From: an uncultured Alistipes sp.
GTDB lineage: Bacteria > Bacteroidota > Bacteroidia > Bacteroidales > UBA932
Direction: 5' to 3'
Assembly: GCA_902388455.1 (NCBI GenBank)
Contig: CABMPD010000008.1
Coordinates: 46,236 to 110,235 of the forward strand
DNA length: 64,000 nt
The notes under the pieces are model-generated. The model made no database searches. It was not told the origin of the DNA and saw only the letters and a program-made list of their open reading frames with translations. The translations under genes and the position numbers were made by a program. Shown in pieces: positions 9,022 through 18,310 of this stretch (position 1 is its first letter; every line of letters starts with the position of its first letter).

Positions 9022-10068
9022 CTACAAATATAGCGATTTTTCCTTAACAGACGCTTCCGAATACAACAGAAGTTTGAAAAGCATTCTTACACCGGTATTT
9101 GCATCCCATTCTCCCGTCTGTCCCGGAGCGACTTCACACAGATCGAAGCCTATGATACGTCGTCCTGAAGAAGCCAGGCGCCACAGCATCCAGTCAGCCT
9201 GCGAAAATGTAAGGCCTCCAGGCACCGGAGTTCCGGTAGAAGGGCAGTATTCAGGGGACAGGCCGTCTATATCGAAACTGACATAGACGTCCTCCGGCAG
9301 AGTGGAAATAATGTCCGTACAGATATCGTCCCAGGCCGAACCGGTAAAAAGTCTCTCCTTGAGACGGAAATCGGTAAAGGGCACAAAGAGAGGGAACGAT
9401 GTTATCAGTGAGTGTTCAGCCGAACAGAAATCTCTTATGCCTACCTGCGTAATACGGCTGACTCCGGGACATTGACGCATCACGTTGAACATTATGGAGG
9501 CATGGGAGCACACAAAGCCCTCATAAGCCTCACGGGTATCGGAATGAGCATCTACATGCAGTATGCCCATACCTGGATGACGACGCGAAAGCGCCCTGAT
9601 AAGTCCCAGCGGGACACTGTGTTCACCTCCGACAACAGCCACACGCCGACCCTGGTCCAGATATTTTTCAGCCGTCGACTCTACATAGGAATTCAATATC
9701 TCAGACGCATCGTTGACCTGAGAGCACAGTCCGTCAAGTGCGGAAAGGGATTCTCCGTTTTCCAAAGATTCTATAACCCTCTCCACGATATCCCTGGTCC
9801 GGCGGTTGAGAGCAGCTATCTCCTCATTCTGAGGAATTGTCCACACTTTCATATCTGCAGCTCCGGGAATCTTCTCATCGAAGAGATCCACCTGGAGCGA
9901 GGCATCAAGCATTGCCGCCGGCCCCTGGGCCGTGCCCTTTCCGTAGGACACCGTCGCATCCCACGGAACCTGAATAAGAACCGTACGGGCCTCCTGCTCC
10001 GCGCACGGAAGTCCGAAAAAATTACCGTTGGCTATACCGATGCTGTCCGGATCAAATGTTGTTGCCAT
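9022..10068 (-). CDS. Arginase/agmatinase family ureohydrolase
   Basis: A 348-residue binuclear manganese hydrolase. All six metal ligands of the family can be placed: His150 in GGEHS, Asp173/His175/Asp177 in DAHSD, and Asp266/Asp268 in SFDID. The following TGTPVPGGL matches the family motif. Such enzymes release urea or formamide from agmatine, arginine or formimidoylglutamate. The substrate cannot be decided; agmatinase is the usual label for Bacteroidota relatives. The motif after SFDID reads GLSP rather than the commoner DP, which does not affect a metal ligand. The ATG overlaps the kdsD stop as TAATG, so the two genes are coupled. Confidence 0.85.
   Translation of the reverse strand: MATTFDPDSIGIANGNFFGLPCAEQEARTVLIQVPWDATVSYGKGTAQGPAAMLDASLQVDLFDEKIPGAADMKVWTIPQNEEIAALNRRTRDIVERVIESLENGESLSALDGLCSQVNDASEILNSYVESTAEKYLDQGRRVAVVGGEHSVPLGLIRALSRRHPGMGILHVDAHSDTREAYEGFVCSHASIMFNVMRQCPGVSRITQVGIRDFCSAEHSLITSFPLFVPFTDFRLKERLFTGSAWDDICTDIISTLPEDVYVSFDIDGLSPEYCPSTGTPVPGGLTFSQADWMLWRLASSGRRIIGFDLCEVAPGQTGEWDANTGVRMLFKLLLYSEASVKEKSLYL
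9025..9032 (-). promoter_or_regulatory. Bacteroides-type -7 element before nhaA
   Basis: TATATTTG on the minus strand matches the TAnnTTTG consensus, about 30 nt upstream of the nhaA ATG. It overlaps the last codons of the arginase-family gene. No good -33 TTG is seen at the expected distance. Confidence 0.5.
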
Positions 10069-11039
10069 TATTGTATACCCTCCCTCATTATATCGTGAAT
10101 ATGTATCAGACCGGCGTAATTTCCGTCACTGAGAACTACTACCGATGTTATCTTGTTGAGTTCCATCATTCTGAGAGCGTCCACAGCAAGAGCCCCTACG
10201 TCGATAGTCTTAGGAGTGGCCGACATAATGTCCTTGGCCTGCAGCGTATTGATATCCTTACCGTTCTCCACCATACGCCTTACATCTCCATCGGTGATAA
10301 TCCCCTCCAGCTCTCCCTTCTGCCCGAGTACTACTGTGGCTCCGAGACGGTGAGAGGATATGGTGATAATGACATTCTTTATGGCCTCGTCCTCCGAAAC
10401 CCAAGGTTTATTCGTCTTGTCAAACACATCTTCCACCCTCATATACAGTTTTTTCCCCAATGAGCCTCCGGGATGGATGCGGCCGAAATCCTCTGCCGTG
10501 AAATTACGCAGACGGGACATCGCCAGTGCTATCGCGTCACATACCACCATGTGAAGAGTGGTGCTGGTGGTCGGTGCCAGATTCTCCGGACCGGCCTCCT
10601 TCTCCATAGGGACATAGATAAGGTAATCGGAATGCGTTCCGAGAAAAGAATCACGGCAGGAGACTATGGACACCACCGGATTACCCATTCTCTTGACAAA
10701 GGGAAGCAGTCGCTTGACCTCCTCCGTATTGCCGCTCTTGGAGATAAACAGCACCACATCTTCCGGTCCTATCATACCCATATCCCCATGCACGGCATCG
10801 GCCGAATGAAGGAATACAGCGCTGGAGCCGGTCGAATTAAGTGTCGCCACCATCTTACTGGCCACTATCGCACTCTTTCCCACGCCCGAGACCACTATCC
10901 TCCCTCTTGCCCCGACCAGCACTGCAACCGCCTCCCCGAAGCTGCCGTCGACTACAGAGGGGAGGGCTGCCACTGCCTTTGCCTCGGTCTCAATAGCCTC
11001 AGAGGCGTATTGCATTATTTTTTCTATTATATTTTTCAT
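10068..11039 (-). CDS. kdsD: D-arabinose-5-phosphate isomerase, KpsF/GutQ family
   Basis: Converts ribulose 5-phosphate to arabinose 5-phosphate for Kdo and thus lipopolysaccharide synthesis. An N-terminal SIS sugar-isomerase domain (ISKSGNTEEVKRLLP, DAVHGDMGMI) is followed by two CBS domains (from about residue 200; LEGIITDGDVRRM and KITSVVVL...YAGLIHIHD). I start it at the ATG at 11039, giving 323 residues; an in-frame TTG lies 12 nt further upstream. A TACCTTTG promoter element at 11083-11090 fits. It diverges from recQ. Confidence 0.92.
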   Translation of the reverse strand: MKNIIEKIMQYASEAIETEAKAVAALPSVVDGSFGEAVAVLVGARGRIVVSGVGKSAIVASKMVATLNSTGSSAVFLHSADAVHGDMGMIGPEDVVLFISKSGNTEEVKRLLPFVKRMGNPVVSIVSCRDSFLGTHSDYLIYVPMEKEAGPENLAPTTSTTLHMVVCDAIALAMSRLRNFTAEDFGRIHPGGSLGKKLYMRVEDVFDKTNKPWVSEDEAIKNVIITISSHRLGATVVLGQKGELEGIITDGDVRRMVENGKDINTLQAKDIMSATPKTIDVGALAVDALRMMELNKITSVVVLSDGNYAGLIHIHDIMREGIQ

Positions 11040-11044
11040 TTTAA

Positions 11045-11076
11045 TTTGCAAGAAACTAAACTTTTCGATAATTTTA
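11045..11076 (+). promoter_or_regulatory. Probable recQ promoter
   Basis: TTTG at 11045-11048, a 20-nt spacer and TAATTTTA at 11069-11076 approximate the Bacteroides promoter (last base of the -7 differs). It would start transcription about 14 nt before the recQ ATG. Confidence 0.45.
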
Positions 11077-11082
11077 GACGCG

Positions 11083-11090
11083 CAAAGGTA
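11083..11090 (-). promoter_or_regulatory. -7 element for kdsD
   Basis: TACCTTTG on the minus strand matches TAnnTTTG and lies 44 nt upstream of the kdsD ATG, in the kdsD-recQ divergent gap. A matching -33 element is not obvious. Confidence 0.5.
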
Positions 11091-11096
11091 ACAAAT

Positions 11097-13304
11097 ATGA
11101 AGATTAGTTCTGAAGATTTACATTCCAATTTAAAGAAGTTTTTCGGTTTCGATAAGTTCAAGGGAGACCAGGAGAAAATTATGATGCACCTCATTGAAGG
11201 CGGCAATGCCTTTGTCCTGATGCCTACAGGCGGAGGGAAATCGCTCTGCTATCAGCTGCCGGCCCTTGTAATGCCCGGAACCGCCATAGTAGTCTCACCC
11301 CTCATCGCCCTGATGAAGAACCAGGTGGATGCCATAAGGGGTTTTGTAGCCGGCTCGGAAGGCGTCGCGCATTTCCTCAACTCATCCCTCAGCAAAAGTC
11401 AGATCCAGGAAGTCAAGGACGATCTCCTGAGCGGAGTCACCAAACTGCTGTATGTAGCGCCCGAATCCCTGACCAAGGAAGACACTGTCGCACTGCTGAA
11501 ACAGATCAAAATATCTTTTTACGCCATAGACGAGGCACACTGTATCTCCGAATGGGGCCACGACTTCAGACCTGAGTACCGCAACATCCGCAGCATCGTC
11601 GAAAAGCTCGGAGTCGCTCCCATCATAGCCCTCACGGCTACAGCCACACCGAAGGTTCAGGCTGACATCCAGAAAAACCTCAATATGATGGATGCAAAGG
11701 TGTTCAAAAGTTCCTTCAACCGTCCCAACCTCTACTATGAGGTACGCGACAAGGTCAATGTCCGCCGCGAGCTCATCAAGTTCATCAAGGAGAACCCCGG
11801 CAAATCGGGCATCATCTACTGTCTCAGCCGCAAGAAGACCGAGGAAATCGCCGGGTTCCTGACCGTCAACGGCATCAAGGCCCTTCCTTATCACGCCGGC
11901 ATGGACGCCGCCACCAGGGCCAAGAACCAGGACCTGTTCCTTATGGAAGAAGTGGACGTGATAGTGGCCACAATCGCTTTCGGCATGGGCATCGACAAGC
12001 CGGACGTGCGTTTTGTCATACACTACGATATACCCAAGAGCCTCGAGGGCTACTATCAGGAGACAGGACGTGCCGGCAGGGATGGACAGGAGGGGAAATG
12101 CATCACCTTCTACAGCTATAAGGACATTCTCAAATTGGAAAAATTCATGCAGGGCAAGCCCCTCTCGGAGCAGGAAATAGGCAAGCAGCTGCTGATGGAG
12201 ACCGTAGCCTACGCCGAGTCCAACCGATGCCGCAGGAAGATTCTCCTTAACTACTTCGGAGAAGACTATCCGGAAGAGAACTGCGGAAACTGCGACAACT
12301 GCCTGCACCCCAAGAAATATTTTGACGGGCAGGAAGACATGGCCCTCGTTCTGGAGCTGGTGGCATCCATGAAAGAAAATTTCAAAACCGAACATTTGGC
12401 CAATATTCTGGCCGGAGAAATCAACTCCATCATAAAGTCCTACCGCCATCATGAATGTGAATTCTTCGGCATGGGTAAAGATAAGGGAGTAAAGTTCTGG
12501 ATCGCAGTCATCCGCCAAGGCATCATACTGCACTATCTGTACAAGGACATAGAGCAGTACGGGCTCATCTCAATTACCGACGAAGGCCGGAAATTCATGG
12601 AAAATCCTCACCAGCTGATGCTGACCGAGGACAGGGATTTCGCCGACGGCGACGAGGAGGACGAGGAGGAAAGCGCTGCCGCGGCGGCAGTCCGTCATGG
12701 AGGCGGTGTAGGAGATCCGGCCCTGTACTCCATGCTTAAGGATCTGCGCAAGGACATGTCCCGCAAGCTGAAGCTGCCTGCGTTCGTAATATTCACAGAC
12801 CCCTCGCTGGAAGACATGTCGATCCACTACCCCATCACACTGGACGAGCTCAAGAACTGCCAGGGCGTAGGCGAGGGCAAGGCCCGCAAGTTCGGGCGCG
12901 AGTTCATCAAGCTCATCGCCAAATATGTGGAGGAAAATGACATACAGCGTCCCGAGGACATCATCGTAAAATCTCTGGTCAACAAATCCGCTAACAAGGT
13001 CTACATCATCCAGAATATAGACCGCAAGATACCTCTGGAAGACATAGCCGATGCCAAGAACATGGACTACATGGAAGTGATTGACGAGATCGAGGCCATC
13101 GTAGCCTCAGGCACCCGCATCGATCTGGACTACTACATCGAGCAGACTGTCGATGAGGACAAGGTAGAGGATATATACGAATACTTCAAGGAGGAGGCGG
13201 AGACAGACTCGGTGGAAGAGGCCAAGAAAGCCCTCGGACCTGACTATCAGGAAGAGGAAATCCGCCTTGTGCGCATCAAGTTCCTCTCAGAAGTCGCAAA
13301 CTAG
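11097..13304 (+). CDS. recQ: ATP-dependent DNA helicase RecQ
   Basis: A 735-residue superfamily 2 3'-5' DNA helicase for recombination and replication-fork repair. Walker A LMPTGGGKS is at residues ~41-49. The DEAH box IDEAHCISEWGHDFRPEY and motif VI YYQETGRAGRDG are present. A zinc site (CRRKILL...ENCGNCDNC), a winged-helix RQC region and a C-terminal HRDC-like domain follow. An acidic/Ala linker (DEEDEEESAAAAAV) separates RQC from HRDC. The open frame extends upstream to 10473, but ATG 11097 (MKISSEDLHS) is the natural start because the upstream part runs antisense to kdsD. The downstream flank holds a large inverted repeat. Confidence 0.95.
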   Translation: MKISSEDLHSNLKKFFGFDKFKGDQEKIMMHLIEGGNAFVLMPTGGGKSLCYQLPALVMPGTAIVVSPLIALMKNQVDAIRGFVAGSEGVAHFLNSSLSKSQIQEVKDDLLSGVTKLLYVAPESLTKEDTVALLKQIKISFYAIDEAHCISEWGHDFRPEYRNIRSIVEKLGVAPIIALTATATPKVQADIQKNLNMMDAKVFKSSFNRPNLYYEVRDKVNVRRELIKFIKENPGKSGIIYCLSRKKTEEIAGFLTVNGIKALPYHAGMDAATRAKNQDLFLMEEVDVIVATIAFGMGIDKPDVRFVIHYDIPKSLEGYYQETGRAGRDGQEGKCITFYSYKDILKLEKFMQGKPLSEQEIGKQLLMETVAYAESNRCRRKILLNYFGEDYPEENCGNCDNCLHPKKYFDGQEDMALVLELVASMKENFKTEHLANILAGEINSIIKSYRHHECEFFGMGKDKGVKFWIAVIRQGIILHYLYKDIEQYGLISITDEGRKFMENPHQLMLTEDRDFADGDEEDEEESAAAAAVRHGGGVGDPALYSMLKDLRKDMSRKLKLPAFVIFTDPSLEDMSIHYPITLDELKNCQGVGEGKARKFGREFIKLIAKYVEENDIQRPEDIIVKSLVNKSANKVYIIQNIDRKIPLEDIADAKNMDYMEVIDEIEAIVASGTRIDLDYYIEQTVDEDKVEDIYEYFKEEAETDSVEEAKKALGPDYQEEEIRLVRIKFLSEVAN

Positions 13305-13341
13305 GCGTGACCCCGGTCGCGCAAGCCGGTCTGGTTGAAAA

Positions 13342-13440
13342 CGCCGGACACAGTATTACCCTCTGAAGGCGTTGGCTCCCGAAAAGGGAGGAAACCCACG
13401 TAGTGGGGAGGACCTTCAGAGGGTAATACTGTGTCCGGCG
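13342..13440. repeat. Perfect 28-bp inverted repeat enclosing two small hairpins
   Basis: The arms 13342-13369 and 13413-13440 are exact reverse complements. The 43-nt centre contains two further stems: CTCCC/GGGAG (13376-13380 with 13386-13390) and CCCAC/GTGGG (13395-13399 with 13403-13407). The whole would fold as a long stem topped by two hairpins. It sits between the convergent recQ and nucleotidyltransferase genes, covering most of the 166-bp gap. There is no T-tract on either side, so an ordinary intrinsic terminator is unlikely. A dispersed palindromic element or structured RNA is possible. Confidence 0.9.
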
Positions 13441-13470
13441 CGTACGGAAAATACTCGCCCGCAATGCTGC

Positions 13471-14385
13471 CTACTTCCAGAGATGCTCGGGATAGACTCC
13501 GGCTTCGATGAGCTTCTTGATGCGCTCTACCACGAAGGGCTTGTCCTGCTTGTATGTAACGCCAAACCACTGGGCGTTGCTGTTGAGAACCTTCAGGGAT
13601 ACCTTTCCGTCATTAATCAGCTGGTTAACGCACAGGGGGATGAAAAACTCAGCCTTGGGATTGGCCATATTTGCCGGATCGGAGAGGAACTTTTTGAACA
13701 GAGACTCGGACTCAGCGAAGAAATCTGGTGTGAATCCGAAGAGGTTCATCGACACGACAGTATCCTCCGCCAGCTCGTGCAGGCCGTCACCTTCCTTATA
13801 GACGATCTTGCCGTCCGGCATCCGCTGGATGGCAGTACGCTCCACGATAGAGGTGAGATTGCCCTCCGCATTGACAGTACACTCGCCGCGGGAAACAGTA
13901 CCGTAGTCGGACAGGGTGTTGTGCAGGCTGTAGCCCACCATCGAATACTTGCCCCTCTGACCTTCCACAGAACGCAGATAATCGGCCAGGACTCCATATC
14001 CCTCACGGCCGTAGAAATCATCAGAGTTGATGACAGCGAAAGGAGTGTCGACAACGGGTGCCGCCATCATCACGGCATGACAGGTTCCCCAGGGCTTCTC
14101 GCGGCCCTCAGGCACTTTGAAACCTTCGGGAAGATACTCCAGCTCCTGGAAAACGTACTCCGTCTCCACCTTTCCGCCGAAATGCTCCGGGGAGAAAATC
14201 TCGCGGAACTCCTTCTCGAAATAGTGCCTGATGATAAATACCACCTTGCCGAAACCGGCCCGCATCGCGTCATATATCGAGTAATCGATGATAGCCTCAT
14301 TGTTGGGGCCGACTCCGTCCATCTGCTTCAGTGAACCATAGCGGGAACCCATGCCCGCTGCCAATACTACTAACGTTGGTTTCAT
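13471..14385 (-). CDS. Sugar-phosphate nucleotidyltransferase family protein
   Basis: A 304-residue GT-A fold protein with the nucleotide-binding N-terminus LVVLAAGMGSRYGSLKQMDG (residues 5-24) typical of NDP-sugar pyrophosphorylases. Other conserved phrases are AIIDYSIYDA, GTCHAVMMA (~100) and INSDDFYG (~120), the last being the metal-binding Asp region. It most likely joins a nucleoside triphosphate to a sugar 1-phosphate for polysaccharide or glycan synthesis. The exact sugar cannot be read. No glycan gene cluster surrounds it. It is transcribed alone, convergent with recQ and separated from the ser block by a terminator. Confidence 0.82.
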   Translation of the reverse strand: MKPTLVVLAAGMGSRYGSLKQMDGVGPNNEAIIDYSIYDAMRAGFGKVVFIIRHYFEKEFREIFSPEHFGGKVETEYVFQELEYLPEGFKVPEGREKPWGTCHAVMMAAPVVDTPFAVINSDDFYGREGYGVLADYLRSVEGQRGKYSMVGYSLHNTLSDYGTVSRGECTVNAEGNLTSIVERTAIQRMPDGKIVYKEGDGLHELAEDTVVSMNLFGFTPDFFAESESLFKKFLSDPANMANPKAEFFIPLCVNQLINDGKVSLKVLNSNAQWFGVTYKQDKPFVVERIKKLIEAGVYPEHLWK

Positions 14386-14419
14386 ATCTTTCTAAAACAA
14401 TTCTTTTTTAATCAAAATT

Positions 14420-14462
14420 AAAAAGAGGCCGCATCAGACACAGATGTTCCGATTACGGCCTC
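14420..14462 (-). terminator. Intrinsic terminator after the serC-serA-DUF1015 block
   Basis: On the minus strand a GAGGCCG/CGGCCTC stem (arms 14456-14462 and 14425-14431) is followed by a run of U residues (14420-14424). It lies 26 nt past the DUF1015 stop. Confidence 0.75.
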
Positions 14463-14487
14463 CTTAATCAATCACTCATAAACCCGC

Positions 14488-15732
14488 TTATCTTTCGAGT
14501 TTGTGAATAGCCAGACCGCTGCGCAGCTTAGGCTCGAACCAGGTAGTCTTGGGAGGCATGATGTTGCCGGTGTCGGCTATCCTGATAAGCTGCTTCATGG
14601 AAACGGGATACAGAGCGAAAGCTGCTGCCATCTCACCCGAATCAACTCTCTTCTTGAGCTCGCCGAGACCTCTGATACCGCCTACGAAGTCAATACGCTT
14701 CGAAGTACGGAGGTCCTTGATGTCGAGGAGCTTGTCGAAGATAAGGTTGGAGCAGATGGTCACGTCGAGACATCCGATGGGATCGTTGTCGTCGTAGGTA
14801 CCCTTCTTGGCTGTGAGGGAATACCAGTGGCCGCCGAGATACATCGAGAAGTTGTGCAGGTTCTTGGGCTTGTAGATCTCGGTACCCATGTCCTTGATCT
14901 CGAAGTCCTCGCCCAGCTTCTGGATGAACTGCTCGGGTGTGAGGCCGTTGAGATCCTTCACCACGCGGTTGTAGTCGATGATCTTGAGGTGGCTCTCGGG
15001 GAATACCACTGCCATGAAGTAGTTGTACTCCTCGTCTCCGCGGTGGTTGGGGTTCTGACGGCGCTTCTCCTCTCCTACGAGAGCGGCGGCGGCTGTACGG
15101 TGGTGACCGTCGGCTACGTAGAATGCGGGGATGGTCGAGAAGATCTCGGTAATCCTCTTGATGTCCTCGTCATTGTCGATTACCCAGAAATGATGGCCGA
15201 AACCGTCGTCAGGTGCAACGAAGTCATACTCAGGCTTGCCGTCGGTGTACTTCTTCACGATGGCGTTGATCTCGGTGTTGTCAGGATAAGCGAAGAATAC
15301 GGGCTCGATGTTGGCGTTCTGGATGCGGACGTGGATCATGCGGTCCTCTTCCTTGTCCTTGCGGGTGAGCTCATGCTTCTTGATCTTACCGGTCAGGTAG
15401 TCGTCTGTGTTGGCGCAGAGCACGATACCGTACTGGGTACGGCCGTTCATGGTCTGGGCGTAGACATAGTAGCACTCCTTCTTGTCCTGCACGAGCCAGC
15501 CTTTCTCCTGCCACTTCCTGAAGTTCTCGACAGCCTTGTCGTATGCAGGCTGCGAGTGCTCGTCGATGATGGGGTCGAAGTCTATCTCGGGCTTGGTGAT
15601 GTGAAGGAGGGACTTCTCTCCGGCCTCAGCCTTAGCCTCCTGGGAGTTGAGCACGTCGTAAGGACGGGCTGCCACTTCCTCCACGATGGACTTGGGAGGA
15701 CGGATCGCTGCGAAAGGTTTTACTTTTACCAT
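14488..15732 (-). CDS. DUF1015 family protein
   Basis: A 414-residue soluble protein. The family is recognised by the N-terminal VKPFAAIRPPKSIVEEVAARPYDV pattern (residues ~3-27), the central FYVADGHHRTAAA (~205) and the C-terminal MPPKTTWFEPKLRSGL. No reaction has been firmly assigned to the family. The ADGHHR motif suggests a phosphoesterase-like or nucleotide-related active site, which is only a guess. Across Bacteroidota it often sits with serC and serA, as here (20 nt after serA), which hints at a link to serine metabolism. Confidence 0.88.
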   Translation of the reverse strand: MVKVKPFAAIRPPKSIVEEVAARPYDVLNSQEAKAEAGEKSLLHITKPEIDFDPIIDEHSQPAYDKAVENFRKWQEKGWLVQDKKECYYVYAQTMNGRTQYGIVLCANTDDYLTGKIKKHELTRKDKEEDRMIHVRIQNANIEPVFFAYPDNTEINAIVKKYTDGKPEYDFVAPDDGFGHHFWVIDNDEDIKRITEIFSTIPAFYVADGHHRTAAAALVGEEKRRQNPNHRGDEEYNYFMAVVFPESHLKIIDYNRVVKDLNGLTPEQFIQKLGEDFEIKDMGTEIYKPKNLHNFSMYLGGHWYSLTAKKGTYDDNDPIGCLDVTICSNLIFDKLLDIKDLRTSKRIDFVGGIRGLGELKKRVDSGEMAAAFALYPVSMKQLIRIADTGNIMPPKTTWFEPKLRSGLAIHKLER

Positions 15733-15751
15733 ATCGTGTGTCTCCTATCTG

Positions 15752-16672
15752 CTATTTGTTTACCTGGAACTTGCGGTTGCCTGTAGCGAAGAAGTCGCAG
15801 ATCTGGTTGGCGGCGGCTACTCCGGCATTGACATTGGCCTCGGCGGTCTCGGCACCCATCTTCTTGGGGGTAGCGAAGACTCTCTTGCCGAACTTCTCGT
15901 TCAGCTCGGCCTGATTGCCTGCGGCGATGTCGGTGATGTACTTCAGGTCCTGTCTCTCCTCGAGTACCTTCACGAGCTCGGGCTCGTTGATCACTTCCTT
16001 GCGGGCAGTGTTCACGAGGCAGCCTCCCTTAGGCATCCTGGACAGAAGGGCGTATCCGATGGAACCCTTTGTCTCGTTGTTGGCGGGAATATGGAGGGAT
16101 ACGAAGTCGCTCTTGGCATACAGGTCCTCGAGTGAAGCGGCTACCTCAACTCCCTCAGCCTGAATCTTGTCAGCGGGAACGAAGGGGTCGAAGGCCATGA
16201 TCTTCATGCCGAAGCTCTTGGCGTGAGCGGCTACCAGACGGCCGACGTTGCCGTAAGCCTGGATACCGAGGGTCTTGCCCTTGAGCTCTGTACCTGTGCC
16301 GGGGGTAAACTGGTTGCGGGAGATGTAGATCATCATACCGATAGCGAGCTCGGCGACAGCGTTGGAGTTCTGACCGGGAGTGTTCATGGCTACGATGCCT
16401 TTCTCGGTGCAGGCTGCCAGGTCGAGGTTGTCATAACCTGCGCCGGCACGGACTACGATCTTCAGCTTGGGAGCGGCTGCGATCACTTCCTTGGTCACCT
16501 TGTCGGAGCGGACGATGAGGGCGTCAGCATCGGCTACAGCTGCGTAGAGCTGCTGTACATCGGTATATTTCTCGAGAGTTGCAAGCTCGTGGCCGCCTTT
16601 CTCCACGATCTCACGGATCTGGTCAACGGCTACCTTTGAGAAGGGTTTCTCGGTTGCTACTAATACTTTCAT
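15752..16672 (-). CDS. serA: D-3-phosphoglycerate dehydrogenase
   Basis: Catalyses the first step of serine synthesis, oxidising 3-phosphoglycerate with NAD. The 306-residue protein is the short form without a C-terminal ACT regulatory domain, so feedback by serine through ACT is not expected. Visible motifs are VVRAGAGYDNLDL (~75), the Rossmann loop in GIQAYGNVGRLVAAHAKS (~150; GxGxxG-like), the substrate/NAD region DFVSLHIPANNETKG, and a catalytic Arg/Glu pair in NTARKEVINE. It follows serC by 36 nt and precedes the DUF1015 gene. Confidence 0.92.
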   Translation of the reverse strand: MKVLVATEKPFSKVAVDQIREIVEKGGHELATLEKYTDVQQLYAAVADADALIVRSDKVTKEVIAAAPKLKIVVRAGAGYDNLDLAACTEKGIVAMNTPGQNSNAVAELAIGMMIYISRNQFTPGTGTELKGKTLGIQAYGNVGRLVAAHAKSFGMKIMAFDPFVPADKIQAEGVEVAASLEDLYAKSDFVSLHIPANNETKGSIGYALLSRMPKGGCLVNTARKEVINEPELVKVLEERQDLKYITDIAAGNQAELNEKFGKRVFATPKKMGAETAEANVNAGVAAANQICDFFATGNRKFQVNK

Positions 16673-16708
16673 TTCAGTTGTGCGTTTTAAAAGTTCAAAG
16701 TTTAAGGA

Positions 16709-17782
16709 TTATTTATGCATCTTCTCGAACTCCTGCATGCAGGCGATCAGAGCCTCTACGGCCTCGATGGGGCAGGCGTTGTAGATGGAGGCGCGGAATC
16801 CGCCGACTGAGCGGTGGCCCTTGATACCTACCATGCCTTTCTCCTTTGCGAAGGTGAGGAACTCGTCCTGGAGGTTCTCATAACCGGGAGCCATCACGAA
16901 GCATACGTTCATCAGGGAGCGGTCCTCCTTGGCGGCTGTACCTACGAACAGAGGGTTGCGGTCGATCTCGTCATAGAGCATGCCGGCTTTCTTCTTGTTG
17001 ATCTCGTACATAGCCTTCAGGCCGCCCTGAGCCTTAACCCACTTCAGGGTCTCGGTCATAACGAAGATAGAGAATACAGGAGGAGTGTTGAACATGGACT
17101 CACCCTCGATGTGTGTGCGGTAGTCGAGCATGGTGGGCAGATAGCGGGACACCTTGCCGAGGATCTCGTCCTTAACGATAACGAATACCACACCGGCAGG
17201 ACCTACGTTCTTCTGGGCACCTCCGTAGATCAGAGCATACTTGGAAACGTCCACGGGACGGCTCATGATATCGGATGACATATCGGCTACGAGAGGCACG
17301 GGGCAGTCGATGTCCTCATGAATCTCGGTACCCTTGATGGTGTTGTTGGTAGTGATGTGGAAGTAGTCGAGGTCTGTGGGGATCTCATAGCCCTTGGGGA
17401 TGTAGGTGTAGTTCTTGTCGGCTGAGGAAGCCACTGCATAGGCGTTGCCGATGCCCTTGGCCTCTTTCAGAGCCTTCTTTGCCCATACGCCTGTCTCCAG
17501 GTAGCCGGCCTTGTTCTCGAGGAGGTTCATGGCTACATAGAGGAACTGGAGGGATGCACCGCCGCCGAGGAAGAGGACGCTGTATCCTTCAGGGATGTTG
17601 AGGAGCTCTTTCCAGAGGGCGCGGCACTCGTTCATGACGGCCTCCCACTCCTTGCTTCTGTGAGACACTTCTATTACGGACATTCCTGTTCCCTTGAAGT
17701 CTTTAAGGGCTTCGATAGCCGCTTCGATGGCCGGTTTGGGCAGAACGCAGGGACCGGCGTTGAAATTGTAAGCTTTTTTCAT
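16709..17782 (-). CDS. serC: Phosphoserine aminotransferase
   Basis: A 357-residue PLP enzyme that transfers an amino group from glutamate to 3-phosphohydroxypyruvate, and can also act in pyridoxal phosphate synthesis. The N-terminus [18 protein letters not shown] is diagnostic. The PLP lysine lies in [13 protein letters not shown] (~residue 197), and [15 protein letters not shown] is near the C-terminus. It is the first gene of the serC-serA-DUF1015 unit and has a TAACTTTG promoter element 49 nt upstream. Confidence 0.95.
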   Translation of the reverse strand: MKKAYNFNAGPCVLPKPAIEAAIEALKDFKGTGMSVIEVSHRSKEWEAVMNECRALWKELLNIPEGYSVLFLGGGASLQFLYVAMNLLENKAGYLETGVWAKKALKEAKGIGNAYAVASSADKNYTYIPKGYEIPTDLDYFHITTNNTIKGTEIHEDIDCPVPLVADMSSDIMSRPVDVSKYALIYGGAQKNVGPAGVVFVIVKDEILGKVSRYLPTMLDYRTHIEGESMFNTPPVFSIFVMTETLKWVKAQGGLKAMYEINKKKAGMLYDEIDRNPLFVGTAAKEDRSLMNVCFVMAPGYENLQDEFLTFAKEKGMVGIKGHRSVGGFRASIYNACPIEAVEALIACMQEFEKMHK

Positions 17783-17830
17783 ATTGTATTAAAATTTTAA
17801 AAGGTTATGAATTGTCACACTAATTAGAGC

Positions 17831-17838
17831 CAAAGTTA
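17831..17838 (-). promoter_or_regulatory. -7 element for serC
   Basis: TAACTTTG on the minus strand matches TAnnTTTG, 49 nt before the serC ATG, in the gap after pyrI. Confidence 0.55.
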
Positions 17839-17849
17839 CAAATTATTTC

Positions 17850-18299
17850 TTAAATGTCGGTTATTTTCTCACAATATGAACACAAAAGTCGTATTTCAGA
17901 ACCTTTGACTATTGTCTTGAACTTTGTCGGGATGTTCTCATGGTTGGTAACGCACATGGGATTGATGCATCTGACTATTCCGGTGATGGTCTCCGGGATG
18001 GCAAGCACCTTCTTCTCCACCACCTCGAAGTCCCGGATGATGTTCACGCTGGCGTTGGGTGCTATGAGGGCTATCTTGTTGAGCTCGTCATCCTTGAAGA
18101 ATCTTTCGGATATCTTGATGATGCCCTTGCTGCCCATCGACCTGCTGTCCAGATTGACTCCGAACGTGACGGGATGGGGAGAGTCATAGAGTCCCAGGAT
18201 GTCTATCACCTTGAAGACCTGCCCGGAGGGTATGTGGTCGAGTACCGTTCCGTTCTTGATGGCGCTGACCTTGAGCTGTTTCTCGTTGTTGTTTTCCAT
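17850..18299 (-). CDS. pyrI: Aspartate carbamoyltransferase regulatory subunit
   Basis: A 149-residue regulatory chain that binds nucleotide effectors and holds PyrB trimers together in pyrimidine synthesis. The N-terminal allosteric domain starts with KVSAIKNGTVLDHIPSGQ, and GSKGIIKISERFF lies in the middle. The C-terminal zinc domain has four cysteines: CINPMC and CSYC. Its length is normal. It follows pyrB by 11 nt, giving a pyrB-pyrI pair that makes the allosteric class of ATCase. Confidence 0.95.
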   Translation of the reverse strand: MENNNEKQLKVSAIKNGTVLDHIPSGQVFKVIDILGLYDSPHPVTFGVNLDSRSMGSKGIIKISERFFKDDELNKIALIAPNASVNIIRDFEVVEKKVLAIPETITGIVRCINPMCVTNHENIPTKFKTIVKGSEIRLLCSYCEKITDI

Positions 18300-18310
18300 T
18301 GCCGTTCCTC

